In this document: positions 1-5,918 of the stretch, in pieces
Layout of the letters: each line of letters starts with the position of its first letter
How positions within the stretch are numbered: position 1 is the stretch's first letter
Origin: CAIYZT01 sp052387855
GTDB lineage: Bacteria > Pseudomonadota > Alphaproteobacteria > Rhodobacterales > Rhodobacteraceae
Assembly: GCA_052387855.1 (NCBI GenBank)
Contig: JBQTIT010000111.1
Coordinates: 1 to 18,777, forward strand
Reading direction: 5' to 3'
Length of the DNA stretch: 18,777 nt
The notes under the pieces: model-generated
Told to the model about the DNA's origin: nothing
The model's input: only the letters and a program-made list of their open reading frames with translations
Database searches by the model: none
Position numbers and translations under genes: made by a program

Positions 1-66
1 CCCACAAGGGGGGAGGGGGCCGCTCTTCCCGCCCCGAGACTCTTGCGCCTCCCCTCCCCTTGTGGG
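1..66. repeat. Imperfect long inverted repeat at window edge
   Basis: Bases 1-18 (CCCACAAGGGG followed by a G-rich stretch) pair with bases 51-66 (ending CCCCTTGTGGG), giving a stem of about 16 bp with a two-base bulge and a 32-base loop. There is no T-run after it, so it looks more like an intergenic palindromic element than a classical terminator. The window starts inside or right at this repeat, so its full extent and upstream neighbour cannot be seen. Confidence 0.6.
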
Positions 67-136
67 AGGGGATGGGAGAGGGGGCTCGCCCAGTCCATCG
101 GCATCGCCCCACCCATCCGATACGAAAGCCCAGACC

Positions 137-760
137 ATGGCCGAAATCGCAAACCTCTTTGTCACCCGCCTGTACCGCGCCCGGGTCAACGACCTGGCCC
201 GGAAAAAGATCGACCCCGAGGAGCTGGAGGATGCCTGCCTTGGCATCGCCGAGGATGACACCGCCGGACAGGACTGGTGCGAGGCGCAGGGTTATCCCGG
301 CTATACCTCTTATGCCTCGCTGAACGATCTGCCCTGGCGTTCGCCGATCTTTGCCGATCTGGAAAAGGCGCTGGACAAGCATGTTGCCGCCTTCGTGGCG
401 GATCTCGGCTATGATCTGCAGGGCAAAAAGCTGAAATGCGACAGCTTCTGGATCAACATCCTGCCGCAGGGCGGCATGCACGCCAGCCACATCCACCCCC
501 ATTCGGTGATTTCCGGCACGACCTATGTCGCGATGCCCGAGGGCACCTCGGCGCTGAAGCTTGAAGACCCCCGCCTGCCGATGATGATGACGGCGCCCCT
601 GGTGGACAAGGCGGCGGCGCAGGAATTGCAGAGGTTCGTCTATGTCAAGCCCGTCGTGGGAGAGGTGCTGCTGTGGGAAAGCTGGCTGCGCCATGAGGTG
701 CCGATGAACATGGCCGAGGACGACCGGATTTCGGTGAGTTTCAACTACGGGTGGGGGTGA
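137..760 (+). CDS. Putative 2OG-Fe(II) oxygenase (TIGR02466 / 2OG-FeII_Oxy_5 type)
   Basis: Predicted 207-residue soluble protein with the signature of the small 2-oxoglutarate/Fe(II)-dependent oxygenase family (TIGR02466, PF13759); the substrate is unknown. Visible motifs are a His-rich HASHIHPHS at 115-123 followed by SGTTYV, an EDPR at 143-146, and GEVLLWESWLRHEVP at 175-189 with His186 and then DDRISVSF with Arg197. By family analogy a His of the first cluster, Asp144 and His186 would bind iron and Arg197 the co-substrate; that assignment is inference. The start at 137 was chosen because residues before it (from an ATG at 62) lie in repeat-like GC-rich sequence and do not resemble the family; there is no strong Shine-Dalgarno. 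The gene sits where rplP normally abuts rpmC. Its last 88 bases are duplicated at 1218-1305. Confidence 0.8.
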   Translation: MAEIANLFVTRLYRARVNDLARKKIDPEELEDACLGIAEDDTAGQDWCEAQGYPGYTSYASLNDLPWRSPIFADLEKALDKHVAAFVADLGYDLQGKKLKCDSFWINILPQGGMHASHIHPHSVISGTTYVAMPEGTSALKLEDPRLPMMMTAPLVDKAAAQELQRFVYVKPVVGEVLLWESWLRHEVPMNMAEDDRISVSFNYGWG

Positions 761-764
761 GGTT

Positions 765-838
765 TACCCGTCCCGGCCCTGAGCCGGGACCTCCTGTGTC
801 ACCAAGGGCCCCGGCTCAGGGCCGGGGCGCGACGGGTA
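765..838. repeat. Large inverted repeat after the oxygenase gene
   Basis: TACCCGTC (765-772) pairs with GACGGGTA (831-838), and the adjacent 16 bases CCGGCCCTGAGCCGGG (773-788) pair perfectly with 810-825; a 5-base bulge (826-830) separates the two stems on the right side. It lies four bases after the oxygenase stop codon. No T-run follows, so it may act as an mRNA 3' stabiliser or be a REP-like element. A diverged copy follows the duplicated gene end at 1314-1379. Confidence 0.75.
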
Positions 839-901
839 GGGTGCGCATTCATTGCGCACCTTTCCGGGCGTGGTATGGTGCGCAATGAATGCACACCCTA
901 C
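836..901. repeat. 25-bp inverted repeat (REP-like pair) before the antitoxin gene
   Basis: Bases 836-860 (beginning GTAGGGTGCGCATTC) and 877-901 (ending AATGCACACCCTAC) are inverted copies matching at 24 of 25 positions with a 16-base loop. The left arm overlaps the foot of the preceding hairpin by three bases. A third, single copy of the same unit lies at 1151-1175 on the other side of the antitoxin gene, so the gene is bracketed by members of one repeat family. Confidence 0.8.
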
Positions 902-912
902 AGGCTCCCGCC

Positions 913-1146
913 ATGACATCACCTAAACCCATTACGACTGAAGAATTCGACGAGAAATTCGACAACGGTGAAGACGTCTCAGAATATCTTGACTGGTCCA
1001 AGGCCCGCCGCCCCAATCAAGAGGCGCGGCGGGTGAACGTGGACTTCCCGGCGTGGATGGTGCGCGACCTTGACAAGGAAGCCGGGCGCTTGGGCGTTAC
1101 GCGGCAGTCGCTGATCAAGATGTGGATTGCGGGGAAGTTGGGGTAG
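913..1146 (+). CDS. Solitary CopG/RHH-family type II antitoxin-like protein
   Basis: Predicted 77-residue DNA-binding protein. An acidic N-terminal half (TTEEFDEKFDNGEDVSEYLD, 8-27) leads into a ribbon-helix-helix region: strand RRVNVDFP at 39-46, helix to about residue 60, then GVTRQSLIKMWIAGKL at 61-76. This layout is typical of CopG-like antitoxins (COG5304-like) that normally accompany a BrnT- or RelE-type toxin; the antitoxin call is from family resemblance. No toxin gene is visible: upstream lie only repeats, downstream only the duplicated oxygenase tail. The start at 913 avoids an upstream in-frame ATG (889) that lies inside a repeat arm; the Shine-Dalgarno is weak. A stand-alone regulator of a distant target, or a relic of a lost TA pair, are both possible. 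Confidence 0.75.
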   Translation: MTSPKPITTEEFDEKFDNGEDVSEYLDWSKARRPNQEARRVNVDFPAWMVRDLDKEAGRLGVTRQSLIKMWIAGKLG

Positions 1147-1175
1147 GGCGGGTGCGCGATGAATGCGCTCCCTAC
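1143..1175. repeat. Third copy of the GTAGGG...CCCTAC repeat
   Basis: Bases 1151-1175 match the right-arm unit at 877-901 closely (GGTGCGCGATGAATGCGC core), with about two differences from the consensus of the other two copies. The unit plus the preceding GTAGGG (1143-1148) forms its own short palindrome ending in CCCTAC (1170-1175). It overlaps the antitoxin stop codon (1144-1146). Confidence 0.7.
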
Positions 1176-1305
1176 GGCTGGCCAGGCGAAGCCTGACGTC
1201 GAGCAATGGCAATCGGGGTGGGAAAGCTGGCTGCGCCACGAGGTGCCGATGAACATGGCCGAGGACGACCGGATTTTGGTGAGTTTCAACACCGGGTGGG
1301 GGTAA
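1159..1305 (+). pseudogene. Duplicated 3' end of the oxygenase gene (48-codon remnant)
   Basis: Bases 1218-1305 match 673-760 with 5 differences in 88 (about 94%). They encode WESWLRHEVPMN, then the DDRI and VSFN motifs and a stop at the same place, equivalent to the last 28 residues of the oxygenase including the distal iron-ligand His and the co-substrate Arg. In frame, an ATG at 1159 lies within the repeat unit at 1151-1175, giving a possible 48-residue chimeric reading frame (17-20 residues derived from repeat and spacer, the rest from the oxygenase). It lacks the rest of the catalytic domain and has no good ribosome binding site, so I call it a non-functional remnant of a partial tandem duplication. 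Confidence 0.8.
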
Positions 1306-1313
1306 ACACCCGT

Positions 1314-1379
1314 CCCGGCCTTGAGCCGGGACCACTTGTGCCGATTTCGCTGCATCTGGGGCCCCGGCTCGGGGCCGGG
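1314..1379. repeat. Diverged copy of the post-oxygenase inverted repeat
   Basis: CCCGGCCTTGAGCCGGG (1314-1330) pairs with 1363-1379 over 17 positions, two of them G-T wobbles. Position, sequence and order relative to the duplicated gene end mirror the hairpin at 765-838, showing that the duplicated unit included the downstream hairpin. The loop is longer here (32 bases). Confidence 0.7.
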
Positions 1380-1453
1380 GCGCGATGGCAATGGTCCGTC
1401 CGCCTGGCCGCCGTAGGCAATGCGCTCTGCCCGACCCTGCCCCTACATCCCCC

Positions 1454-1482
1454 TTGCCACCCCCGCCCCCTTACCCTATACG
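1454..1482 (+). promoter_or_regulatory. Predicted sigma-70-type promoter for the rpmC transcription unit
   Basis: TTGCCA (1454-1459), a 17-base spacer and TATACG (1477-1482), embedded in CCCTATACGG. The same CCCTATACG block with the same spacing occurs upstream of rplO (6556-6584), which supports a real shared promoter type. Predicted start near 1489, leaving a leader of about 105 bases before rpmC. Confidence 0.6.
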
Positions 1483-1493
1483 GCCCCATCCGG

Positions 1494-1516
1494 CGATTGC
1501 GGGCAACCGCGAATCG
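1494..1516 (+). promoter_or_regulatory. Leader hairpin with GCAA tetraloop upstream of rpmC
   Basis: CGATTGCGG (1494-1502), loop GCAA, then CCGC-G-AATCG (1507-1516): nine pairs with one bulged G. It begins about five bases after the predicted transcription start. It is followed by mixed sequence rather than a T-run, so a 5'-end stabiliser or a ribosomal-protein target is more likely than a terminator. Confidence 0.5.
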
Positions 1517-1593
1517 TTGGTTTCGTATTGATCCACCGGGCCAGAGGTCACCCTGCAAAGGCGCCTTCCGGTGATTGACAAAGGAGATGGCGG

Positions 1594-1794
1594 ATGAACG
1601 CCAAGGAACTGCTGGGGCAGACGCCCGATCAGCTGCGGGACGCTCTCGTGGCACTCAAGAAGGAAGCGTTCAATCTGCGCTTCCAGCAAGCGACCAATCA
1701 GCTTGAGAACACCGCACGCATGCGCGCCGTCCGCAAGGACGTGGCCCGCATCAAGACCGTGCTGGTTCAAAAAGCCACCGAAGCCGCGAAGTAA
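1594..1794 (+). CDS. rpmC: 50S ribosomal protein L29
   Basis: 66 residues, the usual bacterial L29 size. The N-terminal NAKELLGQTPDQLRDAL helix, the central KKEAFNLRFQQATNQLENT segment and the basic RAVRKDVARIKTVL helix are the family hallmarks. L29 sits near the peptide exit tunnel and helps form the docking platform for SRP and trigger factor. A strong Shine-Dalgarno (AAAGGAGA, 1580-1587) sets the start. In most bacteria rpmC directly follows rplP; here it is the first gene of its run, preceded by an accessory segment and its own predicted promoter. rpsQ follows after 12 bases. Confidence 0.97.
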   Translation: MNAKELLGQTPDQLRDALVALKKEAFNLRFQQATNQLENTARMRAVRKDVARIKTVLVQKATEAAK

Positions 1795-1806
1795 GAGGGA
1801 ACCGCC

Positions 1807-2046
1807 ATGCCGAAACGTATTCTTCAGGGTGTCGTGACCTCGGACAAGAACGAGCAGACCATCACGGTCCTGGTCGAGCGCCGCTTCAAGCACCCTCTGC
1901 TGCAAAAGACCGTGCGGAAGTCGAAAAAGTACCGCGCGCACGACGCAGAGAACAAATTCAAGGTCGGCGACACCGTCCGCATCGAGGAATGTGCGCCGAT
2001 TTCGAAAACCAAACGTTGGACGGTTGTGAGCGAAGCCTCGGCTTGA
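1807..2046 (+). CDS. rpsQ: 30S ribosomal protein S17
   Basis: 79 residues with the OB-fold of S17: N-terminal MPKRILQGVVTSDKNEQTITV, the conserved RRFKHPLLQKTVRKSKKY segment and the C-terminal GDTVRIEECAPISKTKRW motif. S17 is a primary binder of 16S rRNA and acts early in assembly of the small subunit body. The gene follows rpmC closely and is cotranscribed with it; a 62-base spacer with a nested hairpin separates it from rplN. The length and ending are typical of alphaproteobacterial S17. Confidence 0.97.
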   Translation: MPKRILQGVVTSDKNEQTITVLVERRFKHPLLQKTVRKSKKYRAHDAENKFKVGDTVRIEECAPISKTKRWTVVSEASA

Positions 2047-2049
2047 GCG

Positions 2050-2096
2050 CGACCTGAAACGCTGAACGAAACCCTGGGCTGCGTGCCCAAAGGTCG
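2050..2096 (+). promoter_or_regulatory. Nested hairpin in the rpsQ-rplN spacer
   Basis: CGACCT (2050-2055) can pair with AGGTCG (2091-2096), enclosing a small TGGGC/GCCCA hairpin (2075-2089). The outer 3' arm adjoins the GGGAG Shine-Dalgarno of rplN, so folding could affect access to it. This is a structural reading only; the loop between the outer arms is long. Confidence 0.35.
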
Positions 2097-2108
2097 GGAG
2101 ACTACCAA

Positions 2109-2477
2109 ATGATCCAGATGCAGACGAATCTGGATGTGGCTGACAACTCCGGCGCTCGCCGGGTGCAGTGCATCAAGGTTCTGGGCGGCTCGCACCGCCG
2201 TTATGCTTCGGTCGGCGACATCATCGTGGTGTCGGTGAAGGAAGCCATTCCCAAAGGCCGCGTGAAGAAGGGCGACGTCCGCAAGGCCGTCGTCGTCCGC
2301 ACCGCCAAGGAAGTTCGCCGCGAGGATGGCACCGCCATCCGCTTTGATCGCAACGCCGCCGTCATCCTGAACAACCAGGGCGAACCGGTCGGCACGCGCA
2401 TCTTTGGCCCGGTGGTGCGCGAACTGCGCGCCAAGAACTTCATGAAGATCATCTCGCTTGCGCCGGAGGTGCTGTAA
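2109..2477 (+). CDS. rplN: 50S ribosomal protein L14
   Basis: 122 residues, exactly the canonical L14 length. MIQMQTNLDVADNSGARRVQ at the start, the IIVVSVKEAIPKG strand, the basic KAVVVRTAKEVRR loop and the C-terminal FGPVVRELR region identify it without doubt. L14 binds 23S rRNA at the subunit interface, contacts 16S rRNA in bridge B8, and receives the silencing factor RsfS in other bacteria. The stop codon shares its last A with the rplX start (TAATG), indicating translational coupling. Confidence 0.98.
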   Translation: MIQMQTNLDVADNSGARRVQCIKVLGGSHRRYASVGDIIVVSVKEAIPKGRVKKGDVRKAVVVRTAKEVRREDGTAIRFDRNAAVILNNQGEPVGTRIFGPVVRELRAKNFMKIISLAPEVL

Positions 2478-2782
2478 TGGCTGCCAAGCTTCGCAAGGGT
2501 GACAAGGTCATCGTTCTGGCCGGCAAGGACAAGGGCAAGGAGGGCGAGATTTCGTCCGTCTCGCCGACCGCCGGCAAGGCCGTCGTTGACGGCGTGAACC
2601 TCGCCATCCGCCACACCAAGCAATCCGCGACCTCGCAGGGCGGCCGCATCTCGAAAGCGATGCCGATCGACCTGTCGAACCTCGCGCTGATCGACAAGAA
2701 CGGCAAGGCCACCCGCGTCGGCTTCCGCATGGAAGAGGGCAAGAAGGTCCGCTTTGCCAAGACCACAGGGGAGGCGATCTGA
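2477..2782 (+). CDS. rplX: 50S ribosomal protein L24
   Basis: 101 residues. The N-terminal KOW motif (KLRKGDKVIVLAGKDKGKEG, residues 4-23) and the following SPTAGKAVVDGVNL segment are diagnostic; the C-terminal part carries GKATRVGFRMEEGKKVRFAK. L24 initiates 50S assembly by binding the 5' part of 23S rRNA and lines the tunnel exit. It overlaps rplN by one base at the 5' end and rplE by one base at the 3' end (TGATG), with GGAGG motifs inside each upstream gene, so the three are translationally coupled. Confidence 0.97.
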   Translation: MAAKLRKGDKVIVLAGKDKGKEGEISSVSPTAGKAVVDGVNLAIRHTKQSATSQGGRISKAMPIDLSNLALIDKNGKATRVGFRMEEGKKVRFAKTTGEAI

Positions 2783-3342
2783 TGCTCGACCAAGCCAGCT
2801 ATACCCCGCGCCTGAAGGCCGTCTACACGTCCAAGATCCGCGACGCGATGAAGGCCGAGTTTGCCTACAAGAACGTCATGCAGATCCCGCGTCTGGACAA
2901 GATCGTCCTGAACATGGGCGTCGGCGAGGCGGTCAAGGACACCAAGAAGGTGAAACAGGCCGCCGAAGAACTGAGCCAGATCGCAGGCCAGAAGGCCGTC
3001 ATCACCCACGCCAAGAAGTCGATCGCCGGCTTCCGCGTGCGGGAACTGATGCCGCTGGGCTGCAAGGTTACCCTGCGTGGCGACCGGATGTATGAATTCC
3101 TGGACCGTCTGATCAACGTGGCTCTGCCGCGTGTCCGCGACTTTCGCGGTGTGAAGGGCACGTCCTTTGACGGCAATGGCAACTATGCCATGGGCCTGAA
3201 GGAACACATCGTCTTTCCGGAAATCAACTTCGACAAGGTCGACGAGGTTCTGGGCATGGACATCATCATCTGCACCACGGCCAAGAACGACGCCGAAGCC
3301 AAGGCACTGTTGAAGCATTTCAACATGCCCTTCACGTCTTAA
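2782..3342 (+). CDS. rplE: 50S ribosomal protein L5
   Basis: 186 residues, slightly longer than the 179-residue E. coli protein because of the N-terminal MLDQASYTPRL. Conserved blocks include QIPRLDKIVLNMGVGEA, the KKSIAGFRVRE loop and the LRGDRMYEFLDRLINVALPR helix, then NYAMGLKEHIVFPEI. L5 binds 5S rRNA and the central protuberance and contacts P-site tRNA. GGGGAGG just inside the end of rplX serves as its ribosome binding site. In E. coli the spc operon is controlled by S8 binding near this gene; nothing here shows whether that holds. Confidence 0.98.
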   Translation: MLDQASYTPRLKAVYTSKIRDAMKAEFAYKNVMQIPRLDKIVLNMGVGEAVKDTKKVKQAAEELSQIAGQKAVITHAKKSIAGFRVRELMPLGCKVTLRGDRMYEFLDRLINVALPRVRDFRGVKGTSFDGNGNYAMGLKEHIVFPEINFDKVDEVLGMDIIICTTAKNDAEAKALLKHFNMPFTS

Positions 3343-3361
3343 TCGCGAGGAACCTAGAGAT

Positions 3362-3667
3362 ATGGCTAAGAAATCCATGGTGAACCGCGAAGTGAAGCGG
3401 GCAAAGCTGGTGAAGCTCTACGCTTCCAAGCGCGCCACGCTGAAAGCGGTCGTCGCCGATCAGACCAAGCCGATCGAGGAGCGCTTCAAGGCGACCCAGA
3501 AACTGGCTGCCCTGCCCCGCAACTCTGCCCCCAGCCGGATGCACAACCGCTGCCAGCTTACGGGTCGTCCGCATGCGTTCTATCGCAAGCTCAAACTCTC
3601 GCGGATCATGCTGCGCGAACTGGCCTCGTTCGGCCAGATCCCCGGCATGGTGAAGTCGAGCTGGTAA
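3362..3667 (+). CDS. rpsN: 30S ribosomal protein S14 (zinc-free long form)
   Basis: 101 residues, the long S14 type. The zinc-ribbon cysteine pairs of the short form are absent; only a single Cys remains in the MHNRCQLTGRP block, followed by HAFYRKLKLSRIMLRELA and the invariant ending GQIPGMVKSSW. S14 binds late in the head of the 30S subunit. This C-minus form does not require zinc, so no zinc-responsive swap is expected from this copy. It follows rplE after 19 bases and precedes rpsH by 13. Confidence 0.97.
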   Translation: MAKKSMVNREVKRAKLVKLYASKRATLKAVVADQTKPIEERFKATQKLAALPRNSAPSRMHNRCQLTGRPHAFYRKLKLSRIMLRELASFGQIPGMVKSSW

Positions 3668-3680
3668 GGAGGCACATGCA

Positions 3681-4079
3681 ATGATGATGAACGATCCGAT
3701 CGGCGACATGCTGACGCGCATCCGCAACAGCCAGTTGCGCGGCAAGTCCACCGTGATGACCCCGGCCTCGACCCTGCGCGCCCGCGTGCTGGACGTGCTT
3801 CTGGCCGAAGGCTACATCCGCGGCTACGAGAAAAAGCCCACGGCCAATGGCCAGGGCGAGTTTGAAATCAGCCTCAAGTACTACGAAGGCACCCCCGTGA
3901 TCCGCGAAATCAAGCGCGTGTCCAAGCCGGGCCGCCGCGTGTACATGGGCGTCAAGGATATCCCCTCGGTCCGCAATGGCCTGGGTGTCTCCATCGTCTC
4001 GACGCCCAAGGGCGTCATGTCGGATGCAAATGCACGCGCGGCCAATGTTGGCGGCGAAGTGCTTTGCACCGTATTCTAA
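3681..4079 (+). CDS. rpsH: 30S ribosomal protein S8
   Basis: 132 residues as started here; conserved DPIGDMLTRIRNSQ at the N terminus, LLAEGYIRGYE, SKPGRRVYMGVKDIP and the C-terminal STPKGVMSDANARAANVGGE with GEVLCTVF. Three consecutive in-frame start options exist (ATGATGATG, 3681-3689); the perfect AAGGAGG at 3666-3672 is 8 bases from the first and 14 from the third, favouring 3681. S8 is a primary 16S rRNA binder and, in enterobacteria, the translational repressor of the spc operon. Confidence 0.97.
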   Translation: MMMNDPIGDMLTRIRNSQLRGKSTVMTPASTLRARVLDVLLAEGYIRGYEKKPTANGQGEFEISLKYYEGTPVIREIKRVSKPGRRVYMGVKDIPSVRNGLGVSIVSTPKGVMSDANARAANVGGEVLCTVF

Positions 4080-4089
4080 GGGGGGTCTG

Positions 4090-4623
4090 ATGTCTCGTAT
4101 TGGCAAAAAACCCGTCGCTCTGGTGAAAGACGTCTCTGCCTCGATCTCGGGCCAGACCATCGAAGTGAAGGGTCCGAAAGGCACCCGCAGCTTTACCGCA
4201 GGCGACGACGTCACGCTGACGATCGAGGCCGATGCGGTCAAGGTCACGCCGCGCGGCACCTCCAAGCGTGCGCGCCAGCAGTGGGGCATGTCCCGCTCGA
4301 TGATCCAGAACCTTGTGACCGGCGTTACCACCGGCTTCCGCAAGGAAATGGAGATTCAGGGCGTCGGCTATCGCGCCGCCATTGCCGGCAACGTGCTGAA
4401 ACTGTCGCTCGGCTACAGCCACGAAGTGAACTTCGAGGCTCCTGCCGGTGTGACCGTTACCGCCCCGAAGCAGACCGAAATCGTTGTGGAAGGCATTGAT
4501 CAGCAGCAGGTTGGTCAGGTCGCCGCGAACATCCGCGAGTGGAAGAAGCCCGAGCCCTACAAGGGCAAGGGCATCCGCTACAAGGGTGAGTTCGTGTTCC
4601 GCAAAGAAGGCAAGAAGAAGTAA
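4090..4623 (+). CDS. rplF: 50S ribosomal protein L6
   Basis: 177 residues, the standard L6 length, with MSRIGKKPVALVKDVSASI at the start, the tandem L6 folds (roughly 1-80 and 81-170), and the signature EWKKPEPYKGKGIRYKGEFV near the end. The open frame extends upstream to 3976 inside rpsH, but the ATG at 4090 behind AAGGGGGG is the family start. L6 sits near the GTPase centre at the base of the L7/L12 stalk. It follows rpsH by ten bases and precedes rplR by eleven. Confidence 0.98.
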   Translation: MSRIGKKPVALVKDVSASISGQTIEVKGPKGTRSFTAGDDVTLTIEADAVKVTPRGTSKRARQQWGMSRSMIQNLVTGVTTGFRKEMEIQGVGYRAAIAGNVLKLSLGYSHEVNFEAPAGVTVTAPKQTEIVVEGIDQQQVGQVAANIREWKKPEPYKGKGIRYKGEFVFRKEGKKK

Positions 4624-4634
4624 GGGAGCAAATC

Positions 4635-4994
4635 ATGGCAAATACGAAAAGAGATTTGTTCCTGAAACGTCGCGTGCGCGTGCGGAACAAGATCAAGGCG
4701 ACCTCGCACGGTCGCCTGCGCCTGTCGGTGCACCGCTCGTCCAAGAACATCTCGGTCCAACTGATCGACGACGTCAAGGGCGTGACCGTTGCCTCGGCCT
4801 CCTCGCTGGAGAAGGACCTCGGCGTGGTCGGCAAGAACAACGTCGAAGCGGCGGCCAAGATCGGCGCGGCGATTGCAGAACGGGCCAAGGCGGCCGGTGT
4901 CGAGGTGTGCTACTTCGACCGTGGCGGCTTTCTGTTTCACGGCAAGATCAAGGCCCTGGCCGAGGCTGCCCGCGAAGGTGGCCTGAAGTTCTGA
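4635..4994 (+). CDS. rplR: 50S ribosomal protein L18
   Basis: 119 residues with the basic N-terminal LKRRVRVRNKIKATSHGRLR region, the HRSSKNISVQLIDDVKGVTVASASS core and the conserved end YFDRGGFLFHGKIKALAEAAREGGL. L18 brings 5S rRNA into the large subunit together with L5. AAGGGAG at 4622-4628 provides the ribosome binding site. Downstream lies a 115-base spacer with hairpins before rpsE, unusually long for this operon. Confidence 0.97.
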   Translation: MANTKRDLFLKRRVRVRNKIKATSHGRLRLSVHRSSKNISVQLIDDVKGVTVASASSLEKDLGVVGKNNVEAAAKIGAAIAERAKAAGVEVCYFDRGGFLFHGKIKALAEAAREGGLKF

Positions 4995-5002
4995 TGTAAG
5001 GC

Positions 5003-5022
5003 GGGCGGCGGAAACGCCGCCC
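5003..5022 (+). repeat. Perfect GC hairpin with GAAA tetraloop between rplR and rpsE
   Basis: GGGCGGCG (5003-5010), GAAA, CGCCGCCC (5015-5022): an 8-bp perfect stem closed by a GNRA tetraloop. More pairing follows (CCAGG-A-TTGG at 5058-5067 with CCAA-CCTGG just after). There is no T-run, so it is not an obvious intrinsic terminator; an mRNA stability or processing element is possible. Confidence 0.5.
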
Positions 5023-5109
5023 CGATGATCCGGGCCCCGGACAGCGATCCGGGGCACCAGGATTGGCCCAACCTGGCGCCGCGCGCGCCACCATTTGAAG
5101 GAATGCCGC

Positions 5110-5688
5110 ATGGCAGAACGTGAAAACCGCCGGGACAATCGTGGGGGCAACGACCGCCGCGACAACCGGCCCGAGGAAACCCCGGAATTCGCCGACCGCC
5201 TGGTCGCGATCAACCGCGTTTCGAAAACCGTCAAGGGTGGCAAGCGCTTTGGCTTTGCCGCGCTCGTGGTGGTCGGTGACCAGCGCGGCCGCGTCGGCTA
5301 TGGCAAGGGCAAGGCCAAGGAAGTGCCCGAGGCGATCCGCAAGGCGACCGAGCAGGCCAAGCGCCAGATGATCCGCGTCCCGCTCAAGGACTCGCGCACG
5401 CTGCACCACGACATGGAAGGCCGCCACGGCGCCGGCAAGGTCGTGATGCGCGCCGCCGTGGCCGGTACCGGCATCATCGCCGGCGGCCCGATGCGCGCCG
5501 TCTTTGAAATGCTGGGTCTTCAGGACGTTGTGGCCAAGTCGATCGGCAGCCAGAACCCCTACAACATGATCCGCGCGACCATGGATGGCCTTTCCCAGGA
5601 ATTCTCTCCCCGTCAGGTCGCGGCGCGCCGTGGCAAGAAGGTGGCCGAGATCCTGAAGAAGCCCGAAGCCGAAGTCGTGGAGGCCTGA
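5110..5688 (+). CDS. rpsE: 30S ribosomal protein S5
   Basis: 192 residues. After a polar, charged N-terminal extension (AERENRRDNRGGNDRRDNRP), the double-stranded RNA-binding-like S5 domain (about 28-95, INRVSKTVKGGKRFGFAALV then GYGKGKAKEVPEAI) is followed by the C-terminal domain with GTGIIAGGPMRAVFEMLG and the NPYNMIRATMDGL block. GAAGGA at 5097-5102 is 7 bases from the ATG at 5110; an in-frame TTG at 5095 lies within the ribosome binding site region and is unlikely. S5 helps translational accuracy and mRNA unwinding at the entry tunnel. Confidence 0.97.
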   Translation: MAERENRRDNRGGNDRRDNRPEETPEFADRLVAINRVSKTVKGGKRFGFAALVVVGDQRGRVGYGKGKAKEVPEAIRKATEQAKRQMIRVPLKDSRTLHHDMEGRHGAGKVVMRAAVAGTGIIAGGPMRAVFEMLGLQDVVAKSIGSQNPYNMIRATMDGLSQEFSPRQVAARRGKKVAEILKKPEAEVVEA

Positions 5689-5690
5689 TC

Positions 5691-5912
5691 ATGGCAAAGA
5701 AGCCCGCAGCAGCCGCCCCCGCCGCCAAGAAAACCATCGTCGTCAAGCAGGTGGCCTCGGCCGCCCGTCGTTCGGCGGTTCAGACCGCAACGCTCAAGGG
5801 TCTGGGCCTGAACAAGATGCACCGCACCCGCGAGCTGGAGGATACCCCCTCGGTCCGCGGCATGGTGCGCAAGATCAGCCACCTGGTCGAGATCATCGAA
5901 GAGCGGGGGTAA
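5691..5912 (+). CDS. rpmD: 50S ribosomal protein L30
   Basis: 73 residues, longer than the roughly 60-residue norm because of an Ala/Lys-rich N-terminal extension (AKKPAAAAPAAKK). The conserved part begins at TIVVKQVASAARR and includes the LKGLGLNKMHRTRELEDTPS block and the C-terminal GMVRKISHLVEII helix. The start lies two bases after the rpsE stop with GGAGG inside rpsE, so the two are coupled. rpmD is the last gene of this run: a palindromic repeat and a strong terminator follow, and rplO, its usual neighbour, is 767 bases away. Confidence 0.96.
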   Translation: MAKKPAAAAPAAKKTIVVKQVASAARRSAVQTATLKGLGLNKMHRTRELEDTPSVRGMVRKISHLVEIIEERG

Positions 5913-5918
5913 GACCCC

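Noticed and set aside
913..1305. Complete toxin-antitoxin pair
   Set aside because: Only the RHH antitoxin-like gene is present. Neither side has a toxin-like frame; downstream is an oxygenase fragment and upstream only repeats.
836..1379. CRISPR array or IS element formed by the repeats
   Set aside because: Repeats are few, inverted and unevenly spaced without unique spacers, and there is no transposase gene or clear target-site duplication.
1575..1580. Exact TTGACA upstream of rpmC
   Set aside because: It runs directly into the rpmC ribosome binding site; a promoter there would start inside the gene. The TTGCCA/TATACG pair further upstream fits better.
3976..4089. Longer rplF starting inside rpsH
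   Set aside because: The upstream frame is merely open through rpsH; L6 begins MSRIGKKPV at 4090 with a good ribosome binding site.
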